A stretch of 64,000 nt of DNA from Pomphorhynchus laevis (taxonomy: Eukaryota > Acanthocephala > Palaeacanthocephala > Echinorhynchida > Pomphorhynchidae): contig WNNJ02003214.1 of the NCBI GenBank assembly GCA_012934845.2, forward strand, positions 496,001 through 560,000. Reading direction: 5' to 3'. Of the stretch, positions 57,901 through 63,628 are shown piece by piece (the stretch's first letter is position 1; each line of letters starts with the position of its first letter). The position numbers were made by a program, and so were the translations under genes. The notes below the pieces were generated by a model that had not been told where the DNA came from, did not search any database, and worked only from the letters and a program-made list of their open reading frames with translations.

Positions 57901-60900
57901 TAAGGAACATGAATTTGTAATGAAAGTGAATATTTGTTTAAGGATGGTTCTTGTAATGTTCTTCAACATTATGCTGTTCTTGGTAGAGACTTAGTTGGAG
58001 CAAAAATGGTTAATTTGATACCTTCACCTCGGCCAAACGATGTATATTTAGCTGTTGCAGAATTGGTGCGTAAAGAGTTTTTCGGCAACTTTATATTTAA
58101 TTAAAAATTAGGTTGAAGAAGAGCGATATCGGGATGAATGCAATGGATTACAGATTGCCTGTCTCCTGAAAAATTTCGTCAGTCGCAAGGTAATATTCGT
58201 TTTCTTCCATTTTCTGCTTTACTTTTTCCATTGGGATTTCCCATATCTAAAAACGTTTTTTAATTGTAATTCTTTCATAATTTTAAAAATTTACAATTTA
58301 TAATTTTTTTTATAATTCTTTTGAAATTTGTGCAACTTTTCTTATTTTTCAATTTTGAATTAATAATTCATGAGTTATACAAGATGGAAACTGTTTAAAT
58401 CTTTTATTTGATGATATTTAATTGTTTAATTTGTAAGTTATGATTAAGTTATGTAAATTATGATAAGTTATGATTCTGTAGTTTGATTTACAAAATCTTT
58501 TATGTATTCATTTTGTGATTTACACTATATTTTCAGGTTATTAAACAAACGGTAATGACAACGGTTTACGGCGTCACTGAATATGGAGCAAAACGACAAA
58601 TTCTTAAACAACTCAAAGAGAAAGATTTTGACCAGAAATATATACATGAAGCATCTGCATATTTAGCAAAATGCACATTTAATTCAATTAGGAAAATGTT
58701 CAAAAGTGCACGCGAGATACAGGTGATGCTTTATGTTGTAAAGAATAATTGGTATAGAATATTAAACCATGAAATTTACTTTTTATAATTTTAAAACTTA
58801 CATTTAGTTTTTTATTAACTTTCATGTTGTAAAATTCCATACCAGTGACCTGACTTTTATTAATATCTAACGTTGATCTAATTTTTATTAATATCTGCTT
58901 TAAGTAGATAATTTGTGTGAATTGTAAAACAATTAATTGTAAAACAGATTCAGATATAAATATTACATTCTTAAATAAACATTCTTAAATATTTAAGAAA
59001 ATGTTGCTGTCATAAGTACCGGTTGTCTAAACAGTTGAGTAATATGTTTGCAGGAGCTTTTGAATTAAAAATTTTACGAAAATTTAAATACTGAATTGTG
59101 GAAGTTATTTGAAAATTAGTATAATTTGATGACGTTAACCAATTTTTTGTTTTTTTTTTAAGTATTTGCATATTACGAATACATGGTAAATATTAAGACA
59201 CCTACAATATTTTTTAATAATAAAGTAGACAGTAAAATCTTGTATTGCATAGCTTTATATATGGCAATCTCAGCAACTTATAATTCTACCATGTATTAAT
59301 AAACAGCAAATTGAAAAAATTATATATGTTATCAACTTAAATAAATTATATTATATTTATTTACGGTGAATTATCGATCATGAATTGACAGTTTGTATAA
59401 ATTCAAGTTTTGATTTTGGTAATACTGATCGATTTGTATCCTAAAAATTAATTAATCATCTTAAAAAATTAATATAAATATAATAAGATTGATGTGTTTA
59501 ATTAATATATTATAAAAAATAAATTCTTAGTTCGTAAATTTTATACATACAGTTTAGTCTAGCAAACTTTAATGATTTTAAAAATAAAATTATAAATTCA
59601 ATTCAAATCTAAATTTAAAATTAACATTTGCATATATGATAATATTAATATTATATTAATATTAGTATCATTAATATTTATATTCTTTAAATGAAATAGA
59701 TTTATTTAAAACAAGAATATAAAAACATAAATGATTAAAAGCATAAACAGTCTATATTATTATATATAATATTATAATAATATTAATATATTTTAATAAA
59801 TACATTAGTAAAAATAAATTCTTATTTAAAAATAAAATTTAAATAATTAATCTAGAAACGATATCTAAAACACAAAAATAAATAACGTAATCTTTGTTTG
59901 AAATGATTATCTATTTTATTGATCATTAATTTGATCAATAATATGTAGGATTGGTCATTTATTTCCTGATTTTTATAAACAAATTTCCGAATCATTAAAG
60001 CATCGTATTAATCATTAATAATCATTAATTATCAATCATTAATTCATCGTATCTAAAACCAACTTGTGAGTTTCCATAGCATAGATACCAAAGCTATGCT
60101 CTCAAATATATCTTTCAATTTTATTCCCTAAAATCAAACTAAATATTTGCAGGAATTCAATTTTATTGTTTTAATTATTTCTACTGTTGATTTTAGGATT
60201 GGCTAACAGATTCTGCTCGTTTAATGTGTGCAATAACTGGTCAGCCAATACGTTGGTCTACTCCTCTTAATTTTAAAGTTTGTCAACCATATTTTAAACC
60301 AAAAAAGGTATTCCTTGCTCCGTTGAAGCCGTTTGGTAATTTTGCGTTTTCTGCTCGTCAAAAATAGGACAAGCAAGCAGCAAAGCTCATATGGTAGCAA
60401 ATAACACATTTTATTTTCTAGCTTTAAGTCAAACTATTTATAGGGTAGTTGATGGACGCAAACAAAGTACAGCAATACCACCGAACTTTATACATTCGCT
60501 TGATGCTTCGCATATGATGATGACAGCCTCACGGTGTTATCGGTTTGTTTCATTCAATATTTTGCTTTAATTGTATATTAACTGCAAATTTGTATTGCAC
60601 AAAATGTACGATTCAAAATTGCTATTTTAAAAGATCTTAATTAAAGATCTATTAAGATCTTAATCTTAATCTTACATAATAAATATAAAATTTTAATTTA
60701 GAACACAAAATATATAATGCAATGTTTTGACATTTTATTAATCAACATGTCGTTAATTGCCTATTTTCCTAAAAATCATTCGGACTATTAAAACGCTATT
60801 ATTCATCGTATCTAAAACGATTTAAAACAATACAGTTTTAGAAAATGTATGCCATCTAATGATGGTATGCCATTATTCCTGCTGGATAGCCACACTCAAT

Positions 60901-61423
60901 CTGTACAGTTTTATACAAGGGCACATCTCCAACAACGTATATACACTCTTATAGAAGAATTTCACTTTAGATTTATGTCTTTAAGCGATTTACGTTGCTG
61001 ATTGCAAAACGTATAATCGGGTATGTTATTAAGTTATTAATAATCAAGTTATTTTTTGTCATAAAAAATAACTTGAAAAAAAATAATTTTTCGATATTAC
61101 AAATTTCGATACATTTTTAATCAAACTACTATCATCAGAAAATGAAATTTACTTTTATCGCCGCAATACACTTTCTCCATTTTATTGAAATCAAACATCT
61201 ATTTAGTGAAGGACTAGATTTTGTTTCTGTACACGATTCCTATTGGACTCATGCGTGTGATGTGCCCCATCTCGGCAAGGTAATATTATTTCTTATTCTG
61301 TAAACGACTGCTTGTGATATTTAAGATATGTCGAGAAGAATTTGTAAGGCTACACGAAAGGCCTATATTGACAGGCCTCGCTGAGCAATGGAAAACATTT
61401 ATCAAAAATGAATGCTGTTCATT
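33575..61423 (+). CDS. POLRMT: Mitochondrial RNA polymerase (POLRMT-like), about 26 exons
   Basis: Single-subunit, T7-type RNA polymerase that transcribes mitochondrial DNA. Exons placed by homology and phase: 33575-33916, 35413-35535, 37100-37258, 37305-37373, 42619-42684, 43830-43931, 44015-44102, 44146-44219, 46922-47053, 47101-47208, 50381-50487, 50530-50593, 51939-52241, 53273-53361, 53423-53540, 53585-53669, 53717-53828, 56776-56854, 57777-57899, 57943-58065, 58112-58189, 58537-58722, 60197-60307, 60368-60393 (weak), 60444-60542, 61207-61279, 61326-61423. Phases agree at every junction, giving about 1,045 codons against 1,230 for the human protein. Key motifs: [87 protein letters not shown]. 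The terminal FxFS-type exon was not found, and the motif-A Gly is Val. Confidence 0.85.
34195..34440. repeat. 240 bp direct repeat, left copy (intron 1)
   Basis: Matches 35755-35990 (in intron 2) over about 240 bp, sharing for example AATTTGTCATAATTTAAAGT and CATTTAACATTTGCTTTTGA. The pair brackets exon 2 and its decayed relic, suggesting a local segmental duplication or two copies of an interspersed element. Confidence 0.6.
35095..35180 (+). pseudogene. Relic duplicate of POLRMT exon 2
   Basis: Reads [18 protein letters not shown] against exon 2 [18 protein letters not shown]. About 50 nt align at roughly 80% identity, most differences being transitions. It lacks a clear donor and runs into AT-rich sequence, so it looks like a dead exon copy about 350 bp upstream of the functional one. 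Confidence 0.5.
35413..35535 (+). CDS. POLRMT: POLRMT exon 2
   Basis: Acceptor TTTCTACAG, donor AAA/GTACGA, 41 codons, phase 0 on both sides: [20 protein letters not shown], then [20 protein letters not shown]. It corresponds to the helical start of the PPR-like domain (compare human GRAEQVLRSTV), but sequence similarity is weak and the assignment rests on position, phase and splice sites. Confidence 0.5.
36610..36746. mobile_element. Foldback element with internal hairpin (intron 2)
   Basis: Two inverted arms of about 50 bp (outer 16 bp TTTAATTTCCAGGAAC / GTTCCTGGAAATTAAA perfect) flank a core that itself holds a perfect 7 bp hairpin GCTAGTA-AC-TACTAGC (36670-36685). On the minus strand the core reads CTGAAGATGCTAGTAG ... 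CTAGCGAAATATCA, the TGAAGATG-stem-CGAAA pattern often seen at Penelope-like element ends. Non-coding. Confidence 0.55.
37100..37258 (+). CDS. POLRMT: POLRMT exon 3: PPR-like repeat
   Basis: 53 codons: [20 protein letters not shown], then [15 protein letters not shown]. This matches human VLRMLEKAGLTPDLLSYAAALQCMGRQ, a pentatricopeptide-like motif in the polymerase N-terminal domain. Acceptor CCATTTTAG. The donor appears to be AAG/GCAAGT (GC-AG intron): the only GT alternative, 3 nt further on, would put the next exon in a frame with an immediate stop. Confidence 0.75.
37305..37373 (+). CDS. POLRMT: POLRMT exon 4
   Basis: 23 codons, [23 protein letters not shown], acceptor CTTTTTAG, donor AGG/GTATGC, phase 0 both sides. 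The 46 nt intron before it is the GC-AG intron. It matches human LKLQALFTAVLLSEEDR. Confidence 0.6.
37381..38065. repeat. Direct repeat pair in intron 4
   Basis: 37381-37555 and 37926-38065 share an about 140 bp block (AATTAGCTTTCTTGTGA ... CAATTGCTCAA-ATA-GACGACGTCATTAT) about 545 bp apart. Local duplication of intron sequence including bases next to the exon 4 donor. Confidence 0.6.
38066..38620. other. Very AT-rich intronic stretch
   Basis: Nearly pure A/T with TAATAT-type runs (38150-38530). No feature recognised. Confidence 0.5.
40889..41880. repeat. Inverted repeat (about 84 bp arms) bounding the inverted 5' segment of element F
   Basis: 40885-40970 and 41795-41880 are reverse complements with few differences (AAAATTCCGTCGATTTTTGA / TCAAAAATCGACGGAATTTT, GGCTGCCTAAAC / GTTTAGGCAGCC). 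The arms are part of the element itself, so the same stretch is present twice in opposite orientation. A 43 bp direct repeat (41575-41617 and 41896-41938) lies beside the right arm. Confidence 0.8.
40935..41815 (+). pseudogene. Element F upstream coding segment, inverted
   Basis: Plus strand: [20 protein letters not shown] then [15 protein letters not shown], a cysteine cluster like the one encoded upstream of the RT in this family, followed by [11 protein letters not shown] and [18 protein letters not shown], which correspond to the region just before the RT. It is opposite in strand to the RT part of the same element. Broken. Confidence 0.6.
42619..42684 (+). CDS. POLRMT: POLRMT exon 5
   Basis: 22 codons, [22 protein letters not shown]. 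Acceptor TGTGACAG, donor CCT/GTATGT, phase 0. With exon 4 it restores human-like DR-VLKAVHKVKPTF. Confidence 0.6.
43830..43931 (+). CDS. POLRMT: POLRMT exon 6
   Basis: 34 codons: [20 protein letters not shown] then [14 protein letters not shown], comparable to human LFEKQLHMELASRVCVVSV. Acceptor TTCTGTTAG, donor CAT/GTAAAT, phase 0. Confidence 0.6.
44015..44219 (+). CDS. POLRMT: POLRMT exons 7 and 8
   Basis: Exon 7 (44015-44102, [29 protein letters not shown]) ends in phase 1. A 43 nt intron (44103-44145) with acceptor GTCTTTAG leads to exon 8 (44146-44219), which restores [25 protein letters not shown]. An upstream AG would give a stop, so the phase decides the acceptor. It matches human FSLYPFLCLLDEREVVRMLLQ. 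Confidence 0.75.
45114..45850 (+). pseudogene. CUB-like coding fragments in intron 8 (uncertain)
   Basis: Two plus-strand pieces resemble consecutive CUB-domain strands: [20 protein letters not shown] (45215-45275) and [20 protein letters not shown] (45780-45840). Both contain the (I/Y)xDGP turn of CUB domains. A third piece at 46077-46260 ([20 protein letters not shown]) is also protein-like. They could be exons or a decayed copy of a secreted or receptor protein gene lodged in the polymerase intron; no splice structure is convincing. Confidence 0.25.
46418..46530. repeat. Imperfect tandem duplication, about 55 bp unit
   Basis: ATGCCTACGGCGTTTTATCA ... and ATGCCTCTGGCGTTTTATCA ... are two diverged copies in intron 8. 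Confidence 0.6.
46922..47208 (+). CDS. POLRMT: POLRMT exons 9 and 10
   Basis: Exon 9 (46922-47053): [20 protein letters not shown] then [24 protein letters not shown]. Intron of 47 nt. Exon 10 (47101-47208): [20 protein letters not shown] then [16 protein letters not shown], matching human HYRKYLCLLASDAEVP ... YWEALG. Donors AAA/GTATTT and ATC/GTACGT, all phase 0. Confidence 0.75.
47817..47962. repeat. 77 bp tandem duplication in intron 10
   Basis: Two near-identical units beginning TTCGTTGATTTTTTAATTTT and ending AAGCAAAAAATTTGCAAA. Confidence 0.75.
48195..48500 (+). repeat. Tandem repeat with protein-like unit (intron 10)
   Basis: About two and a half diverged units of roughly 100 bp. Translation gives [20 protein letters not shown] followed by [17 protein letters not shown] ... 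[18 protein letters not shown]; the open part is 48308-48502, ending [14 protein letters not shown]. The unit (V-x-A-N-A-x-Q-R-M ... [16 protein letters not shown]) is conserved better in protein than in DNA between copies. No family recognised. Confidence 0.4.
48735..49680. repeat. 46-47 bp minisatellite with higher-order structure (intron 10)
   Basis: About 20 units of GTCGAATTTCTTCCGTGTTG TTGATCAAATCTCGACACATATTTGT-type sequence, varying in the linker (ACACATATTTGT, ATTATATCCCTT, GCTAATATTT). Units are also organised in a higher-order block of about 175 bp repeated at 49127 and 49302 (and partly at about 48957). Both strands are open by chance in pieces because the unit lacks stops in some frames; not coding. 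Confidence 0.9.
50381..50593 (+). CDS. POLRMT: POLRMT exons 11 and 12
   Basis: Exon 11 (50381-50487): [20 protein letters not shown] then [15 protein letters not shown], ending in phase 2. A 42 nt intron follows. Exon 12 (50530-50593): [22 protein letters not shown]. It matches human WPLPVQMELGKLLAEMLVQ and RLVPVLYHVY. The 42 nt intron is the shortest in the gene. Confidence 0.8.
50770..50965 (+). other. Cysteine-rich open segment in intron 12 (uncertain)
   Basis: Reads [20 protein letters not shown] then [20 protein letters not shown], an 8-cysteine stretch without a start or splice context. Could be a fragment of a mobile-element zinc-binding region. No family assigned. Confidence 0.2.
51331..51731. 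mobile_element. Foldback element, about 110 bp inverted arms (intron 12)
   Basis: 51331-51445 and 51620-51731 are inverted copies (TAGAATAACGAGTCAATAAT / ACTATTTACTCGTTATTCTA; AGATTGATAAAGC ... GGAGCGAAACGTC on both). The arm contains a small hairpin AAGCTCC-TTTCT-GGAGC followed by GAAACGT, like conserved terminal motifs of Penelope-type elements. The 175 bp centre holds three tandem AGTCGACTCATA-like units (51588-51620). Non-coding. Confidence 0.7.
51939..52241 (+). CDS. POLRMT: POLRMT exon 13: palm-adjacent N-terminal polymerase region
   Basis: 101 codons, the longest internal exon: [55 protein letters not shown]. It matches human MLCPPLPWTSPHSGAFLLSP and ALTQLGNCAWRVNGRV. Acceptor TTATTAAAG, donor GAT/GTAAGT, phase 0. 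Confidence 0.9.
53273..53540 (+). CDS. POLRMT: POLRMT exons 14 and 15
   Basis: Exon 14 (53273-53361): [20 protein letters not shown] then VSTDSYVNL, donor AAG/GTTACA in phase 2. Exon 15 (53423-53540): [19 protein letters not shown] then [21 protein letters not shown], like human KVAREMHSLRAEALYRLSLAQH. The intron of 61 nt has a strong pyrimidine tract. An earlier GTAAGC after CCT would give the wrong phase. Confidence 0.8.
53585..53828 (+). CDS. POLRMT: POLRMT exons 16 and 17: conserved DFRGR region
   Basis: Exon 16 (53585-53669): [20 protein letters not shown] then IPPHFNHL, phase 1 end. A 47 nt intron follows. Exon 17 (53717-53828): [20 protein letters not shown] then [17 protein letters not shown]. 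It is nearly collinear with human HLRDRVFWLPHNMDFRGRTY and HFNHLGSDVARALLEFAQGR. In the usually conserved GRTYPCPPHF the Pro after Tyr is Ala and Thr is Ala here. Confidence 0.95.
54345..55200. repeat. About 125 bp direct repeats flanking LINE fragment C6
   Basis: 54350-54475 and 55060-55190 share TTTTCAAGTGAATGTTATCT TGTGATGTC ... GCACAATTATTTATAAATCA at roughly 85-90% identity. They bracket a LINE fragment lacking both ends, so the arrangement is not an ordinary short target-site duplication. Confidence 0.7.
54480..55035 (+). mobile_element. LINE C6, internal fragment of family C (intron 17)
   Basis: Plus-strand frame 54627-55043: [76 protein letters not shown]. Closely matches C3 RT fingers (19350-19760). 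Neither the 5' part nor the 3' UTR and stem-loop is present, unlike the other truncated copies, which all retain the 3' end. Confidence 0.8.
55517..55807 (-). CDS. Orphan 96-codon ORF antisense in intron 17
   Basis: [60 protein letters not shown]. Complete ATG-to-stop frame with normal amino-acid composition and four Cys, in otherwise AT-rich DNA, less AT-rich than its flanks. No signal peptide, membrane helix or family recognised. It could be a small gene nested in the intron, an exon of one, or a piece of an unrecognised mobile element. Confidence 0.3.
   Translation of the reverse strand: MACYSTAQSYILNGQILFVDTIRHNKIKNVATLNKHFCIVSFYEHCKADEQWPWEFKGCTGTYRYDNHKNILLIDTEENTKFTYSVRKTSFKAESF
56342..56615 (+). 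mobile_element. tRNA-derived SINE (intron 17)
   Basis: The first about 80 bp folds like a tRNA: an acceptor-like pair CACTGG/CCAGTG, A box TAGTCTAGTGG (56359-56369) and B box GAGTTCGAGTCC (56401-56412) at normal spacing for an internal RNA polymerase III promoter. A non-tRNA body of about 190 bp follows (AGGTCTAGGTTAGCATCTGA ...), which a plain tRNA gene would not have. Only one copy is in the window. Its partner LINE is not identified. Confidence 0.75.
56776..56854 (+). CDS. POLRMT: POLRMT exon 18
   Basis: Completes the phase-2 codon of exon 17, then [26 protein letters not shown], like human LRKRLAFAEEVMDDILDSAD. Acceptor AACTTTTAG, donor GAT/GTACTT. Confidence 0.85.
57044..57093. repeat. 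Perfect 23 bp inverted repeat with 4 nt loop (intron 18)
   Basis: ATTAAAGAGGCGGATACTTA ATT - ATAA - the exact reverse complement. It stands out from its AT-rich context by its GC-rich GAGGCGGATAC core and lack of any mismatch. Confidence 0.85.
57777..58065 (+). CDS. POLRMT: POLRMT exons 19 and 20: motif A
   Basis: Exon 19 (57777-57899): [20 protein letters not shown] then IVKAIQAP ... [10 protein letters not shown] 43 nt intron follows. Exon 20 (57943-58065): [20 protein letters not shown] then [21 protein letters not shown]. The catalytic Asp of motif A is the first residue of exon 20. The family signature is DGSCNGLQHYAALGRD (T7: DGSCSGIQH); here the Gly codon GGT reads GTT (Val), an exchange I do not know from functional members. 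Confidence 0.95.
58112..58189 (+). CDS. POLRMT: POLRMT exon 21
   Basis: 26 codons, [26 protein letters not shown], between 46 and 347 nt introns, phase 0. It matches human VEVFRRQDAQ ... LEGFITRK and ends with the basic residues that precede motif B. Confidence 0.85.
58537..58722 (+). CDS. POLRMT: POLRMT exon 22: motif B (O helix)
   Basis: 62 codons: [55 protein letters not shown]. The nucleotide-binding Lys and the rNTP-discriminating Tyr of K-x4-M-x3-YG are present, so this motif is intact. Acceptor TATTTTCAG, donor CAG/GTGATG. Confidence 0.95.
60197..60307 (+). CDS. POLRMT: POLRMT exon 23
   Basis: 37 codons: [20 protein letters not shown] then [17 protein letters not shown], matching human HWLTESARLI ... 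VEWVTPLGVPVIQPY. Donor AAG/GTATTC, phase 0. Confidence 0.9.
60368..60542 (+). CDS. POLRMT: POLRMT exons 24 (26 nt, weak) and 25
   Basis: Exon 25 (60444-60542): [21 protein letters not shown] then [11 protein letters not shown], matching human [22 protein letters not shown]. It needs two bases from upstream; starting it directly after exon 23 would give a stop. A 26 nt micro-exon at 60368-60393 (DKQAAKLI plus TG) supplies the right phase with AG and GT borders. The resulting linker is about 15 residues shorter than in human POLRMT, so the micro-exon is tentative. Confidence 0.7.
61207..61423 (+). CDS. POLRMT: POLRMT exons 26 and 27: motif C and last recognised coding sequence
   Basis: Exon 26 (61207-61279): [24 protein letters not shown], with the second catalytic Asp in VHDSYWTH. 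A 46 nt intron follows. Exon 27 (61326-61423): [20 protein letters not shown] then [12 protein letters not shown], donor candidate TT/GTACGTG in phase 2; unspliced reading ends LYV stop at 61433. The expected C-terminal exon (human ... FDLEQVKRSTYFFS) was not found downstream within the window. A possible acceptor at 61546 would give only LGFHN and a stop. Confidence 0.9.
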
Positions 61424-61649
61424 GTACGTGTAATTTTTAGAGAAATACATTTAAACATCTGAAGTTTTAATATAATAATACAAGTTTTGATGACAATCTT
61501 AATATAATAACAAGATTTATATCTTTACCAGAGGATTTCATAACTAGATTTGCTGATTTCTGATTCCGTGAATAAATATTCCGATTTCATAAGTAAATGT
61601 TATGATTTATGATTTATTTAGAATGTAAGAGAAAAGTAATTTAATACAA

Positions 61650-62270
61650 TTAGGTGAAATTCAAAAATAATTATTCTTTCCCGTAAGGCACGATAGTAGA
61701 TTAAAGGCAACCTCTAAAAGCTTAGTATGCGAATTTATACAGCCCAAATATGCAATGAAAAAGCTGTTACTCGCGTGGTAAGAAGAAGGTTAAAGCTAAG
61801 ACCAAATGCAGAAGTAACCAAGTTGAACATCGCAAGTTTAGTAATCAAATTCAGGCACTAATCGCACACAACATCTTGTTTCTTGATGGATATGGGTTTA
61901 GCCTCTATGCGTTAAACATACATGCTGAACATCAAGCATAAATGTATTAATTCAGTACCTTATCAACTTAAAAATCGTAGAAGAACATTTCATGATGTGC
62001 AATTATATCTAGAAGCAGCAACGTTTAAAATTACGAATTACTCGATAGAACATTTTCTAGGAATTCACTTATACACTTTTGCAGAAATGGTTTTGCAAGA
62101 AATTTTATGTAATTTTTTAAAGAATGTACAAGTTATGATTTTGAAGTTATAAGAGAAGAATGATAATTTTTTACGAAATTGTAGGTGATATTCAAAAATA
62201 GTTTATTCCTTCCCTGAATCCACGATAATAGATGAAAGGCTACCTAGAAATGCTGAGTTATTGAAAGAAA
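61650..62270. repeat. About 90 bp direct repeats flanking an unidentified coding-like stretch
   Basis: 61650-61730 and 62184-62265 share GATATTCAAAAATAGTTTAT ... CACGATAATAGATGAAAGGC at roughly 80% identity. Between them plus-strand frames read ICNEKAVTRVVRRRLKLRPN, then (61922-62152) MLNIKHKCINSVPYQLKNRR and TFHDVQLYLEAATFKITNYS. No family recognised; possibly part of an unknown repeat element lying just 3' of the polymerase gene. Confidence 0.35.
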
Positions 62271-62890
62271 AATAATATAGGATTTTTAATATAAAAATTT
62301 CTATACCATGTTTTATATCGATAACACAATACAGAAGATTTTAAATAAAAATCTTCGTCAAGCATTACTTGTTATCTAAAATTAATAACATCTTAACAAT
62401 TTATAGCAAATTTTATAAAATGTTATCTCTAATCATATAAATCTGACCAAAGACGTAGTCGACCTTTATAATCGACTAATTTCGGTATTCGTGTTAGTAA
62501 AATGCAATTAATCATGAGTAACTGATCCTTTAATTATAATAATAAGATATAATTATAACACTATAATGATAATTATAATATTAAAATATTGTAACATCAT
62601 AATATTATAATATTATAATATTATAATATTATCATATCATTATAATATACATTATAATGATAATTATAATTCAATTATATTCGATGAATGTAAGTAGTTA
62701 CGTTTATTAATTATTTTACGTTTATTTATTTATTAATGATGATCATTAATCAAAAAGATCAGATCAGGTAACTGAGTCTATTTGTTTTATATTATAAATA
62801 AAAATAAAGATAAATAATTAAAAAAATTAATTCTTATATAGGATTTTTTATAATTTTATTTATAAAGCCATCAAACTTATTATTAAAATT
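62271..62890. other. AT-rich spacer
   Basis: AT-rich, with an ATAATATT microsatellite-like run at 62575-62640. No gene seen. Confidence 0.5.
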
Positions 62891-62894
62891 TAAA

Positions 62895-63350
62895 ATAAAA
62901 CTCAATTTTTATGAATTGACTAATAAATAACAGACGGTGTATCAGAATAAGTATTATAGGTCATTAGGAGGAACTGCTGTGCTATTTGTTTTCGACCCCT
63001 ATTCCTCATAATTCGTTAACGAATATGTTTTCGTAATTTATATTAAAAATAAATTAATAATAATGATAATCAATTATAAATAAAATAAATAAATAATTAT
63101 ATAAAATTTTATTTAATTTTATTAAACTAAAATAAAAATATAAAATTAAAATTTAAAAGTAAAATCAACTTTTATGAATTGACTAATCAATAATATGCGA
63201 TGTATCTAAAAATGAAATAAAATTCATCAGTAAGAACTGTCATGTTAAGTGAATGCGGACCCTATTACTCTTCCGGGTCCGAAAACATGCTAATTTTGTA
63301 TTTCCTTTAATTAAATTTGATTATCAAATATCTTATTTTAGCACAAAATT
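62895..63350 (+). mobile_element. Two MITE-like copies (one partial, one nearly complete)
   Basis: 62895-63010 and 63150-63350 both contain TTTATGAATTGACTAATAAA TAA and the downstream GGTCATTAGGAGGAACTG or AGTAAGAACTGTCATG blocks of the family at 15-240. The second copy continues to the right-end TTTCCTTTAATTAAATTTGATTATC. Confidence 0.55.
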
Positions 63351-63628
63351 ATTAGAATTTACTAACAAATTTGTGGCTGTCGTGGTTTTCTTTATTTTAA
63401 CCTATTATCTTCATTATCTTGTATCCTTGGCATATCCCTATGCCATTTTTTACATATTAAGAATTCGAGAACCTGCTATTTTTAATTGACGCCATCTAAG
63501 TTTTTATTTTTAAAAATTCTTTATTATTAAAATGAACTTTTATTAATTCCACGACATAGAAAACAATTTTGAATGACTATTATTTGAAAATGTTAAAAGC
63601 AATGAATTATCTGAAAATATTATTATTG

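Noticed and set aside
63310-63350. FDYQISYFS reading as the missing C-terminal exon of the polymerase
   Set aside because: The DNA is the right end of the MITE-like family, also present at 165-200 and 15.94 kb, so the resemblance is chance.
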